Part shown: positions 38,094 to 46,848 of the stretch, piece by piece
How positions within the stretch are numbered: the stretch's first letter is position 1
How the letters are laid out: each line of letters starts with the position of its first letter
Assembly: GCF_001281405.1 (NCBI RefSeq)
Contig: NZ_CP010401.1
Location: forward strand, 272,001-336,000
Reading direction: 5' to 3'
Length of the DNA stretch: 64,000 nt
Source: Bartonella ancashensis
Lineage (GTDB): Bacteria; Pseudomonadota; Alphaproteobacteria; Rhizobiales; Rhizobiaceae
Notes under the pieces: generated by a model
The model's database searches: none
The model's input: only the letters and a program-made list of their open reading frames with translations
What the model was told of the DNA's origin: nothing
Translations under genes and position numbers: made by a program

Positions 38094-39236
38094 ATGCACA
38101 CGACTTTTTCCTCTTTTTCTCATTCTCCATCACCCACATCTTCTTCACTATCAACAAAAAGTTGTAAAGATGGAAGCTCTTCTTCAAATCAACATTCCTC
38201 CACGAATGAAGAACCCCATATAGATGAGTGCATCGTTTCCTCCAACCCAATCCCTTTGGAAGAAACATCATCCCCTGAGACATCAGAAACACCGCACTAC
38301 CAATCATCTATCCTCCCTTATGTATGTTGGTACCAAAATGATTTTTTAGGTGGCGTGCGTGGAATGCGCGCCCATGAAATTGGTATTTATACAATTTTAC
38401 TGAATGAAATGTACGCACGAGGGCATCCTCTTGATTTATCAACAGAACGTTTAGCACGACTTTGTGGTTGTGATAAGCGAACATTAACGAGCACTTTAAA
38501 CATGCTCATTGAGGAAGGTAAGATCATTCATTTAGCGAATGGCTTATGGAACAAGCGCTGTGATAGTGTTTTTCATGAGCGCACAAAATTGCTTGAGAAA
38601 AAATCATTTGCTGGCCGTTCTTCTGCCCAAAAACGTAAAAAAATCAATGCTAAAATTCAACATCTCCTCAACAAGCATACAACAAACGATACACGTAACT
38701 CAGAAGCTCAGAAGATAGAAGAAAAAGAAACACCTTATGGTGTTTCACAAAAGAAGCAATTATGCCCGGAAAGAAACACCTTTTCCTTTTCTTCTCAAGA
38801 TCGCCCCACTACCGAAGATCTCCTCCCTAACGATCCCATTTTTCCTCACAGTCGAATTGTTTCTACAGCTTCTCCGCAATTTTCTCAGCAACAATCTTCC
38901 TCACTTTACACAAAAGGCACACGTCTTCCCTCTGATTGGATAGCGGATATCAGCATGGCCATATCAGAAGGCTTAAGCGAAGAGCAAGCCCGTTGGCAAG
39001 AAAAAAAATTCCGTGACTACTGGAAAGCCAAAGGTGGTAAAGATGCTGTTAAGATAGACTGGTCAGCAACATGGCGCAATTGGTGTCGTCGTGAAATTGA
39101 GCGGTTAAGGGAACATCGCGAGAAGCCTTATCCTGTGTCTTCCCAGCTTCATAAAACCCATTTGAATTTTCGTGAAGAAAATCTGTATCAAAACCTCATC
39201 AATTACCATCATGAAAATTACGATCCTCTCTCTTAA
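38094..39236 (+). CDS. DUF1376 phage replication protein
   Basis: 380 residues. The first 65 residues are low-complexity Ser/Thr/His/Pro-rich (SSFSHSPSPTSSSLSTKS), then the DUF1376 domain at about 75-170: YVCWYQNDFLGGVRGMRAHEIGIYTILLNEMYARG, LARLCGCDKRTLTSTLNML and the winged-helix-like end KIIHLANGLWNKR. A basic linker (KKKINAKIQHLL) and a C-terminal segment ending ARWQEKKFRDYWKAKGGKDAVKIDWSATWRNWCRRE, common to phage replication initiator proteins, follow. It probably loads the primase-helicase encoded next. The low-complexity start makes the exact initiation codon uncertain. Confidence 0.82.
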   Translation: MHTTFSSFSHSPSPTSSSLSTKSCKDGSSSSNQHSSTNEEPHIDECIVSSNPIPLEETSSPETSETPHYQSSILPYVCWYQNDFLGGVRGMRAHEIGIYTILLNEMYARGHPLDLSTERLARLCGCDKRTLTSTLNMLIEEGKIIHLANGLWNKRCDSVFHERTKLLEKKSFAGRSSAQKRKKINAKIQHLLNKHTTNDTRNSEAQKIEEKETPYGVSQKKQLCPERNTFSFSSQDRPTTEDLLPNDPIFPHSRIVSTASPQFSQQQSSSLYTKGTRLPSDWIADISMAISEGLSEEQARWQEKKFRDYWKAKGGKDAVKIDWSATWRNWCRREIERLREHREKPYPVSSQLHKTHLNFREENLYQNLINYHHENYDPLS

Positions 39237-39278
39237 GTCAAAGCCTTCACCAATATCTTAAGGTCCAATCATGCCCTC

Positions 39279-39446
39279 GTTGCTCTAACCACGCCCCCCA
39301 TTGCTCTAACCACACCCCCATTGCTCTAACCACACCTCCATCACTCTAACCACACCTCCATCACTCTAACCACGCCCCCATTGCTCTAACCATGCCTCCA
39401 TTGCTCTGACCACGCCTCCATCACTCTAACCACGCCCCCATTGCTC
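39279..39446. repeat. 20-bp tandem array, about 8 copies
   Basis: Units of TTGCTCTAACCACACCCCCA with TCACTCTAAC and CACGCC variants. It follows the DUF1376 stop by about 40 bp and lies before the primase-helicase gene. The remaining about 100 bp are AT-rich, without a good ribosome-binding site. Confidence 0.92.
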
Positions 39447-39549
39447 TCATTTAGAATTATTTTCTACTATCTTCTCCAAAAGCATCATTTCATAAAAATA
39501 TCTACCAACATTCCGATAAATAATAACCCTATTACTTAAGTTTAAATTC

Positions 39550-41528
39550 ATGAGCACAGTTGTTGAAATCAAACAAAAACTATTACCCCACACATTATCG
39601 ATTGCAGAAATGCTCCTTCCACAAGGCAAAAAAAAGGCAATGATTGGCTCGTAGGTAACGTCCATGGAGATGCTGGGCGCAGTCTATCACTCTGTTTGAG
39701 TGGTGATAAAGCAGGCCTTTGGTATGATTTTGCAGAAGGAAATGGAGGTGATCTCCTAGATCTTTGGTGTCATGTAAAAGGGATCAACTTTGCACAAGCA
39801 CTGGATGAAGCACGTTCATATCTTCATCTTTCACGCCCAAAACCTTTTATGGCACCGCGCCATCATTATCGTCCTCCACCTTTACCCACAGGCAAAGATC
39901 CAAATGGTATTGTCAAAACTTACCTGCAAGATGAGCGTCATATTCCATTTGATATTTTAAAGCGTTACCGCATTCAAGAAGAAGGCAACACAATAATTTT
40001 TCCATTTTATAAGCCAGATGGCAGCCTTGCCATGGTGAAATCACGCCTTGCAGAAGCAGGTGCAAAAACAAAACCGACAAGTTCTCAATGTGAGCCCATC
40101 TTATTTGGCTGGCAGGCGCTTTCCTCCAATCATAACCTCTCCAATCATAACCTCTCCAATCATAACCTCTCCAATCATAACCTCTCCAATCATAACCTCT
40201 CCAATCATAACCTCTCCAATCATAACCTCTCCAATCATAACCTCTCCAATCATAACCTCTCCAATCATAATCTCTCCAATCATAACCCCTCTCATCATCA
40301 TAGCTTCTCTGGCAACCGCCACCTTGTCATAACAGAGGGGGAAATTGATGCCCTCTCTTTGGCGGCTTATGGATATCCTGCATTATCCGTCCCATTTGGT
40401 GGTGGGAAAGGAGGAAAACAGGCCTGGATTGAGCAAGAATTTGACAATTTAGAACAATTTGAAAAAATTTTCTTAGCAACCGACATGGACCAACCAGGAG
40501 AAGAAGCGGCATTAACTATTGCCAATCGCCTTGGCCGCCATCGTTGTTATCGTGTACGTCTTCCTCATAAAGATGCCAATGAATGCCTAACATCTGGCCT
40601 TGATAAAGCGGTGATAGCAGAATGTTTTTCCCAAGCACAAAATTTTGCTCCAGAAGGGTTGCAACATGCCTCTGACTATAAAGAAAAAGTTCTTCGCTTA
40701 TTTTGGCCAACCCCAGAACAGCATATTGGCTATACGCTCCCACATTCTCAGCTTAATGGAAAACTTTCCTTTAGACCAGCAGAGCTAACATTGTGGAGTG
40801 GTGCAAGTGGAGCTGGAAAAAGCCAGCTTTTATCAGACTGCATCCCTCACTGGATCTCGCAAAAGAGCCGTCTTTGTCTAGCTTCATTGGAAATGAAAGG
40901 TGAACAATCTTTGCGTCGTTTGATCAAACAAACAGAAGGGGTAGAAAACCCTTCAAAAGAAATGATTGAGCGAACTCTTCATTTTTTAGATCGTGGTCTT
41001 ATTCTTTACGAACATGTTGGTAAATCAGATGTTGATACCCTGCTCGATGTTTTTGACTATTGCCGTGCTAAATATGGCTGTGATCAATTTATTATTGACA
41101 GTTTAATGCGTCTTGGCATTGCATCAGATGACTATACAGGACAAGAAAAAGCTGTTTACAAAATGGTTGATTGGGCCATTCTTAATGCCGTGCATATTCA
41201 CCTTGTAGCACATGCTCGCAAAAGTGGTTTAGAGAAAGAAATCCCAACCACGGAAGACATAAAAGGAGCTTCAGAAATTGGTGCAAATGCTTTTAACATC
41301 ATCACAATTTGGCGTAATCGCTCTTTAGAGGACAAGATTTTTGCCGCACAAGACCAAGCAGAAAAGGCAGAATTATCCAAACGTCCTGGTGTAATCATGA
41401 ATATAGCGAAACAACGCTCTGGTGATTTTGAAGGGAAAATAGGCCTTTGGTTTGATGAAAAAACATATCGTTACAGATGTTCATCGCAGCAAGATTTTTG
41501 TTCTCGTCACTATCTCAGTCACCCATAA
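39550..41528 (+). CDS. TOPRIM primase-helicase, frame break at A AAA AAG
   Basis: The 5' part starts ATG at 39550 (MSTVVEIKQKLLPHTLSIAE, then PQGKKK) and ends at TAG 39652-39654. The rest continues in the -1 frame with conserved residues immediately after the A8 run: NDWLVGNVHGDAGRSLSLCLSGDKAGLWYDFAEG. The shift site reads A AAA AAG G in frame 0, the dnaX-type slippery heptamer. Together they give about 659 residues: an N-terminal primase region, an 11-unit SNHNL repeat (DNA 40126-40290), TOPRIM (HLVITEGEIDALSLAAYG; IFLATDMDQPGEEAA) and a RecA/DnaB-like helicase with Walker A WSGASGAGKSQLLSD and QFIIDSLMRLG. It would prime and unwind DNA in the run-off replication module. Without a frameshift only a TTG at 39696 or later could start it, losing conserved residues. 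Whether the break is programmed, a mutation or an error is open. Confidence 0.85.
40126..40290. repeat. In-frame 15-bp tandem array inside the primase-helicase
   Basis: Eleven copies of CCAATCATAACCTCT encode repeats of Ser-Asn-His-Asn-Leu, placed between the N-terminal primase region and the TOPRIM domain. The 15-bp period keeps the frame for any copy number. Nearly all copies are identical. Confidence 0.97.
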
Positions 41529-41787
41529 TCTTAGCCCCATAATCTTAGCCCCATAATCTTAGCCCCATAATCTTAGCCCCATAATCTTAGCCCCATAATC
41601 TTAGCCCCATAATCTTAGCCCCATAATCTTAGCCCCATAATCTTGGCACCCATAATCTTGGCACCCATAATCTTGGCACCCATAATCTTGGCACCCATAA
41701 TCTTGGCACCCATAATCTTGGCACCCATAATCTTGGCACCCATAATCTTGGCACCCATAATCTTGGCACCCATAATCTTGGCACCCA
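41526..41787. repeat. Two fused arrays: 8 x 14 bp then 10 x 15 bp
   Basis: TAATCTTAGCCCCA repeats 8 times (41526-41637), then TAATCTTGGCACCCA repeats 10 times (41638-41787), and a final TAATCTTAG follows. The second unit differs from the first by TAG to TGG and one added base. The array starts at the primase-helicase stop codon itself. Confidence 0.97.
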
Positions 41788-41874
41788 TAATCTTAGTTCC
41801 CCACAAATTCTTATAGAGATATTTCTAAAACAAAACACAGCAAAACCCTATATTTCTCATTTAAAGGCATATTC

Positions 41875-42495
41875 ATGAAACAATATACACGCCATCTCAC
41901 CCACAACACCGCACATCAACAGCACGAAACGTCGCTAAACCTCTCTCATATGGAAAGTTCCTCTCGCAAAAAATCTTCAAATCATCATAGCTATTCAAAA
42001 ACACAAGCCTCCCCCACAAAAACCCATGATCATCATTTCCAATCTAGCAACCAAGGAAATTCTAGAAATTCACATATCACGACCACTCTTGCTAATGCTC
42101 ACAGCCGTCCCATCGCGCTTTTGTATGCTAAGGGCCACATCAGCAAAGCACAATATAAAGCTGCAGAACATTTTTATGGCTATTGGTACAAGACACAAGG
42201 AGAAACACATATGGGTTTTGATTATACCCGCCCCAGAGTTGAATGCACACATGATAACAGCCATAATATTGAACGCCAAATAGATGCCGACAAACAATTG
42301 CAGATGGTAAAAATTCAACTCGGTGTTCTTGGTTACCGTCTTATTGAGCAAGTAGTGGGCTATGGTCAAGCGATCAAAGATTTAAGCTCTGTAAAACGCA
42401 AACAAAATTCCCTCGCTGATCATTTACGAGACTGTTTGGATCTTATGGCCATTCACTGGGGATATTCAACAAAAACACCCCCTAATGCACCCTAG
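41875..42495 (+). CDS. DUF6456-like protein of the phage island
   Basis: 206 residues. The first 75 are low-complexity (Ser, His, Asn, Thr). The remaining domain shows the DUF6456 pattern: SRPIALLYAKGHISKAQYKAAEHFYGYWYKTQG, then DADKQLQMVKIQLGVLGYRLIEQVVGYGQAIKDL and SLADHLRDCLDLMAIHWGY. The domain occurs in rhizobial and phage proteins of unknown role, possibly helix-turn-helix regulators. As the last gene of the island it may act on late gene expression; that is inference. Confidence 0.65.
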   Translation: MKQYTRHLTHNTAHQQHETSLNLSHMESSSRKKSSNHHSYSKTQASPTKTHDHHFQSSNQGNSRNSHITTTLANAHSRPIALLYAKGHISKAQYKAAEHFYGYWYKTQGETHMGFDYTRPRVECTHDNSHNIERQIDADKQLQMVKIQLGVLGYRLIEQVVGYGQAIKDLSSVKRKQNSLADHLRDCLDLMAIHWGYSTKTPPNAP

Positions 42496-42605
42496 AATCC
42501 TCCTCACACACACAGGAACACACCCTGGCATATAATCACAGAAATTTTCTTCATATTGGGAGACTGAGAAAAATCTCTTCCTAACCTTTAAGTTCAAGAA
42601 AACCC

Positions 42606-42703
42606 CGCAACTACCAACCCGCAACTACCAACCCGCAAATGCCAACTCGCAAATGCCAACTCGCAAATGCCAACCCGCAAATGCCAACCCGCAAACGGCA
42701 AAC
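42606..42703. repeat. 14-bp tandem array, 7 copies
   Basis: Units of CGCAAATGCCAACT, the first two CGCAACTACCAACC and the last degenerate. It lies between the DUF6456-like gene and the convergent tRNA-Leu. Confidence 0.93.
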
Positions 42704-42762
42704 AACAACATGGTACAATTTTTAAAGAAAAACAGCCCCCAACAAAGAATGAAAAGCTCCTG

Positions 42763-42847
42763 TGGTGCGGGTGGTCGGACTCGAACCGACACTCCTCTCG
42801 GAACCAGATTTTGAGTCTGGCGCGTCTACCAGTTCCACCACACCCGC
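42763..42847 (-). tRNA. tRNA-Leu (CAA)
   Basis: 85 nt with encoded CCA, reading on the minus strand from GCGGGTG at 42847. Anticodon arm CCAGA-CTCAAAA-TCTGG with anticodon CAA; a long variable arm as expected for Leu (TTCCGAGAGGAGT); T arm TCGG-TTCGAGTC-CGA. It marks the right edge of the phage-like island. Confidence 0.95.
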
Positions 42848-43068
42848 ATACGCTCCACAGAGAACAAACTTGCACTCTTATTCTTTGCACTATATGAAGA
42901 ATGGTAGATTCGTCAACCATTGCGTTCTATTTTTTACAGGATGCGCAGTATTTTTTGTTTCACCATGTATATCTGACTTCAACTTTGTTAGTCCTCTTGT
43001 CTCAGTAACACTGACTTTTTGGATCTATATGATCAATATTTTTTGTTTCAATTATAAAATTTGCCCTT

Positions 43069-43683
43069 ATGAAAAATAGCATAAAACAATTAAAAGCTTG
43101 GACAATTTCCTTAGGAAAACGGCAAACAGCTCCTTACTGGCTTGGCCTTATTACTTTTGCTGAAAGTTTTGTTTTTCCAATCCCAGGAGATGTTCTTTAC
43201 ATCCCCATGTCTTTGCTTCACCCTCAGCGGGCATATCGTTACGCATTTATAGCAACAATCTGTTCCGTTTTTGGAGGTATCGTTGGGTGGTATATTGGTG
43301 CTTATGCTTATGAGACTATTGCTAAACCTATTTTGGAATTTTACGGGAAATATGACGATATCCAGTCGCTTAAAAATCATGTAACATTGGAATTTATGAC
43401 AATTTTATTGCTGATTTCTGGGTTATCTCACATCCCTCCTATTAAAATTGTCACACTTCTTTCAGGTATGATGTTTTTCCCCCTTTGGCTTTTTGTTCTT
43501 ATATGTATTCTCTCACGCGGGGCCCGTTTTTACTGTTTTGCGTGGCTTATCCAACGTTTTGGCCATAAGATGCTCTCTTTTTTAAGCAAGAAGTGGAAAA
43601 TGAGTATCTTTATTGGTATTATTCTTTTTGGCGTAGCTTGTGTACTTTATTTCATTTTTTTCAAATCTTATCTTCTGTCTTAA
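43069..43683 (+). CDS. DedA/VTT-family membrane protein
   Basis: 204 residues, about five hydrophobic segments. The family motif is visible at about 27-45 (ESFVFPIPGDVLYIPMSL), followed by FGGIVGWYIGAYAYE and SGLSHIPPIKIVTLLSGMMFFPLWLFVLICILSRGARFY with the conserved Arg-x-x-Arg-like end. DedA proteins are inner-membrane lipid scramblases or transporters needed for membrane homeostasis. The dsbB start lies 3 bp after its stop, so the two form an operon. Confidence 0.88.
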   Translation: MKNSIKQLKAWTISLGKRQTAPYWLGLITFAESFVFPIPGDVLYIPMSLLHPQRAYRYAFIATICSVFGGIVGWYIGAYAYETIAKPILEFYGKYDDIQSLKNHVTLEFMTILLLISGLSHIPPIKIVTLLSGMMFFPLWLFVLICILSRGARFYCFAWLIQRFGHKMLSFLSKKWKMSIFIGIILFGVACVLYFIFFKSYLLS

Positions 43684-43685
43684 CG

Positions 43686-44258
43686 ATGAAACTCATGCTT
43701 CCTTTTCGCACTTATATCATCCAACATTTTTATCAAAAGCAAAGCTCTGAGGAGCAAAGCTTATGGGCTCTTTTACTGGCTTTATGCCTGCTCACAACAG
43801 TTGGTATTGCTATTGCTTTTGAAAATATTGGGGGATATCTCCCTTGCCATTTATGCCTCATTGAACGCGTTCCCTATTATAGTGCAGGCATTCTTTCCCT
43901 CATAACAAGCATAATAGCACGCTTTACCCGTTGGTTCTTATTGGTGCGCTTTTTTTTGCTGTGCATTTGTATAATTATGATTTTTAGCTTTATATTAGCA
44001 ATCTACCATGTTGGCATTGAATATAATCTTTGGCCAGCGCCTCCAAGTTGCGATTCAGGCTCAACTAAATTGATTGTAGATGCGCAACGACTTTTAAAGC
44101 AACTCAACCATATCCACCCCCCATCTTGCTCTCAAGCAGCGGGATATTTTTCTTTTTTGTCATTTGCAGGTTGGAATGCTCTTGCAAGTTTAGTATATAC
44201 AGTTTTAAGCTTTTTTGTTGCATCAAGAGACCTCTTATCAAACCATAACTCCTCATAA
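43686..44258 (+). CDS. dsbB: Disulphide bond formation protein B
   Basis: 190 residues. The ATG at 43686, right after the DedA stop, is preferred over a frame open to 43593 inside that gene. Four transmembrane helices are predicted. The quinone-reducing CxxC pair is LPCHLC (followed by LIERVPYYSAG), and the second Cys pair lies in the periplasmic loop at PSCDSG and PSCSQA. DsbB re-oxidises DsbA using quinone. It is slightly long by a basic N-terminal extension. Confidence 0.9.
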   Translation: MKLMLPFRTYIIQHFYQKQSSEEQSLWALLLALCLLTTVGIAIAFENIGGYLPCHLCLIERVPYYSAGILSLITSIIARFTRWFLLVRFFLLCICIIMIFSFILAIYHVGIEYNLWPAPPSCDSGSTKLIVDAQRLLKQLNHIHPPSCSQAAGYFSFLSFAGWNALASLVYTVLSFFVASRDLLSNHNSS

Positions 44259-44312
44259 AACTATAGCTTTCCATAAAATTATGGCTCCCCACAAAACCAT
44301 AATTCCCCATAT
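44241..44312. repeat. Degenerate 19-bp repeat, about 4 copies
   Basis: ACCATAACTCCTCATAAAA-type units with AAACTATAGC, AAATTATGGC and AAACCATAAT variants. The array begins within the last codons of dsbB and continues past its stop. Confidence 0.75.
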
Positions 44313-44414
44313 TTAAGAGTTCTGTGCATTTTTAAGAGTTCTGTACATTCAAAACTCCGGAGAATTCTGTATATCCGCAATTCCAAGATTGACTTTCATG
44401 ATAGAGTCCTTATT

Positions 44415-44433
44415 ATTTAGAATAATTCTAAAT
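44415..44433. promoter_or_regulatory. Irr-box (iron control element)
   Basis: ATTTAGAAT-A-ATTCTAAAT is a perfect 9-1-9 palindrome and matches the ICE consensus bound by the iron response regulator Irr in rhizobia (TTTAGAA-n3-TTCTAAA). It lies directly upstream of the MbfA-like gene, a known Irr target. Binding near the start would repress it under low iron. Confidence 0.82.
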
Positions 44434-44451
44434 TGTAGAGACTATTATATT

Positions 44452-45249
44452 ATGTTGAAGGCTTTTTTTTCGTTTTTTAAGAACAAGACTTTTGTTGCTT
44501 CTGAGGTTTCACACAATCTTGCAATGAAAGAAAATTATGCAGGATTTTGTGGTTATGGGAGTAAAATGCTTCCTCTGCCCTGTCCCCTTCAAACAATACT
44601 CTCTACAGAACCTTCCAGCACAGCTTTTCCTAAGAACTCCCATAAAAAGGAATGTCCGTGCCATTCCTGCAATAATTACGTTAAGATTACAAACCCAACA
44701 TTTCAGGAAGCTTCTTCTTTTTCTGCATCGCAAGCTTCAACCATAACAGCAAACAAGCCGCTTCAGGGGATTTCCTTTGAAGCTTATAGGCAAAAGATCT
44801 TAACATGGATCCAACCTGGCCTTGCAGGCCTTATGGATGGCTCTGTTTCGACTCTTGCACCGATTTTTGCTGCCGCATTTGCAACGGGTGATACTTATAA
44901 AACTTTTTTGATAGGTCTTTCTGCTTCAATTGGTGCTGGCCTTTCCATGGGTTTTACAGAAGCTGTTCATGATGACGGTAAATTATCAGGGCGAGGTTCT
45001 CCCTTAAAAAGGGGCCTAGCTTGTGGTATCATGACAACCATTGGAGGATTGGGTCATACATTGCCCTATTTACTTCATTCTTTTTATGCCGCAACAATTC
45101 TTGCAATAGCAATTGTGTTTTTTGAATTATGGGCCATTGTTTGGATCCAAAATAAATTCATGGCAACCCCCCTTTGGCGCGCTTCTCTGCAGGTGATTGT
45201 TGGTGGTGTTCTGGTTTTTATGACGGGTATTTTGATCGGCAGTATATGA
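44452..45249 (+). CDS. MbfA-like iron exporter lacking the ferritin domain
   Basis: The VIT1/CCC1-type membrane domain at about residues 110-265 matches the C-terminal half of MbfA: WIQPGLAGLMDGSVSTLAPIFAAAFAT, IGAGLSMGFTEAVHDDGKLSGRG, GLACGIMTTIGGLGHTLPYLLHSFYA, and the end QVIVGGVLVFMTGILIGS. MbfA normally starts with an erythrin/ferritin-like di-iron domain of about 150 residues. Here the N-terminal about 105 residues are unrelated, with a Cys/His-rich patch (ECPCHSCNN) and several isolated cysteines. Export of iron (or manganese) across the inner membrane is expected. The start at 44452 is tentative; ATGs at 44389 (which would place the Irr box inside the gene) and 44524 also exist. Confidence 0.82.
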   Translation: MLKAFFSFFKNKTFVASEVSHNLAMKENYAGFCGYGSKMLPLPCPLQTILSTEPSSTAFPKNSHKKECPCHSCNNYVKITNPTFQEASSFSASQASTITANKPLQGISFEAYRQKILTWIQPGLAGLMDGSVSTLAPIFAAAFATGDTYKTFLIGLSASIGAGLSMGFTEAVHDDGKLSGRGSPLKRGLACGIMTTIGGLGHTLPYLLHSFYAATILAIAIVFFELWAIVWIQNKFMATPLWRASLQVIVGGVLVFMTGILIGSI

Positions 45250-45649
45250 TAAATATGTAAATAAAAGCTGTCACTTTAATAAAATTGCCATAAATTCCAA
45301 TACAGAAAATATCTGTGATTTTAAAGGACTTCTGGTAAATCTCTTTCTCCTTCTTCTCCCATATTTTGCTCTATAATCAAAACATAATGATGTGCGAAGA
45401 GAGCAATTTTTTTAGAAAACACAAACAACATTCTTTCCAAGCACTCTATGCGGCATAAACAGGCTTACACCCTGCTGAGGGGATAAACACGCTTACACAC
45501 ACTGCTTTAGTTTTAAAACACGGCATGAATGCCTTAAATACACACAACTTCAATAACAGACATAAATAATAAACATATAGTGACTTGTTTTGTCAGTATG
45601 TTTTTATTAGAATCTGCTGGTTTCGTTCCCTCTTAAGAGATCTCACGCC
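45250..45649. other. Spacer upstream of dut
   Basis: 400 bp with no recognisable gene. It has a GGCTTACACCCTGCTGAGGGGATAAACACGCTTACAC segment with an imperfect direct repeat (45460-45500) and an otherwise AT-rich composition. Confidence 0.5.
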
Positions 45650-46201
45650 ATGTCTGATGCCCATTCCAATAGATTTCTCGATGATATTTCTCATCACTCT
45701 TCTTCTGCCCATGAACATGTCCTATGGGTTCAACAGCTTTCTCACGGGCAAGGACTGGAGCTTCCACATTATGCGACAATTGGCTCTGCAGGTCTTGACT
45801 TGCGCGCAGCCCTGCCTGAGGGAGAAGACCTCATCCTTTTTCCTGGAAAACGCATTCTTATCCCCACAGGCCTTATCTTGCACCTCACAGCAGGCTATGA
45901 AGCACAAATACGCCCACGTTCTGGCCTAGCCTTAAAACATGGCATCACATGCCTCAATACACCTGGCACGATTGACAGTGATTACCGTGGTGAGGTTAAA
46001 GTTCTTTTGATCAACTTAGGTGAAGAAGACTTCCCTATCCAACGTGGAATGCGTATTGCACAAATGGTCATTTCTCCTATCACCCAAGTTGAAGTTCGCA
46101 CTCTTGAAGAAAACTCTGAAGAAAATGTTCCTGCCTCTTCTCAATCTGCTTGCACAAATAACCGTGGTACAGGTGGTTTTGGATCAACAGGACAAAGCTG
46201 A
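45650..46201 (+). CDS. dut: dUTP diphosphatase
   Basis: 183 residues, somewhat long (family about 150). All five motifs of the trimeric dUTPase are present: [43 protein letters not shown] with the catalytic Asp; RIAQMVI; and [10 protein letters not shown] at the C-terminus. A 30-residue N-terminal extension is Ser/His-rich, and about 20 extra residues precede the last motif ([16 protein letters not shown]). It hydrolyses dUTP to dUMP, keeping uracil out of DNA. Two hairpins follow, the second with a U-run-like tail. Confidence 0.95.
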   Translation: MSDAHSNRFLDDISHHSSSAHEHVLWVQQLSHGQGLELPHYATIGSAGLDLRAALPEGEDLILFPGKRILIPTGLILHLTAGYEAQIRPRSGLALKHGITCLNTPGTIDSDYRGEVKVLLINLGEEDFPIQRGMRIAQMVISPITQVEVRTLEENSEENVPASSQSACTNNRGTGGFGSTGQS

Positions 46202-46378
46202 TTTCTTAAATAAAAGCTAATTTTTTAAAAATGGGCAGATTGAAATAGATGGCAGGTTATACTGTTATGCTGTTAGGTTGCACTTCTGTTAGGTTAAACG
46301 TCATTATACCGTTATACTGCCAGGTCATGCTTTAGCGATATTGTGATGAGGAAAACAGGCCTATTTCCTCACAATTAA

Positions 46379-46407
46379 GGGGGAAGGATATCCCCTTCCC
46401 TGCTTTT
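46379..46407 (+). terminator. Possible terminator after dut
   Basis: GGGAAGG-ATATCC-CCTTCCC (7-bp perfect stem, 46381-46400) is followed by TGCTTTT. A second perfect stem, GAGGAAA...TTTCCTC, lies at about 46349-46370. They are about 150-200 bp after the dut stop. Confidence 0.6.
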
Positions 46408-46428
46408 ACAAGTCCCTTAGTTTTTTAA

Positions 46429-46761
46429 AGGCTTATATCCATAGGCTTATATCCATAGGCTTATATCCATAGGCTTATATCCATAGGCTTATATCCATAG
46501 GCTTATATCCATAGGCTTATATCCATAGGCTTATATCCATAGGCTTATATCCATAGGCTTATATCCATAGGCTTATATCCATAGGCTTATATCCATAGGC
46601 TTATATCCGTAGGCTTATATCCATGGGCCTATATCCGTGGGCTCATATCTGTGGGCTTATCTGTGGGCTTATCTGTGGGCTTATCTGTGGGCTTATCTGT
46701 GGGCTTATCTGTGGGCTTATCTGTGGGCTTATCTGTGGGCTTATCTGTGGGCTTATCTGTG
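46429..46761. repeat. 14-bp array (about 14 copies) fused to 12-bp array (9 copies)
   Basis: AGGCTTATATCCAT repeats about 14 times (46429-46625), a short transition follows, then GGGCTTATCTGT repeats 9 times (46653-46760). The 12-bp unit looks like the 14-bp unit with two bases lost. It fills the gap between convergent dut and exbD. Confidence 0.95.
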
Positions 46762-46848
46762 GGCTCATATCCGCAGGCTTATATCCGCAGGCTTATATAT
46801 CATGGCTTTTATTGTGATATTCTTTTTTGTGGCATTAATGATCCAAGA

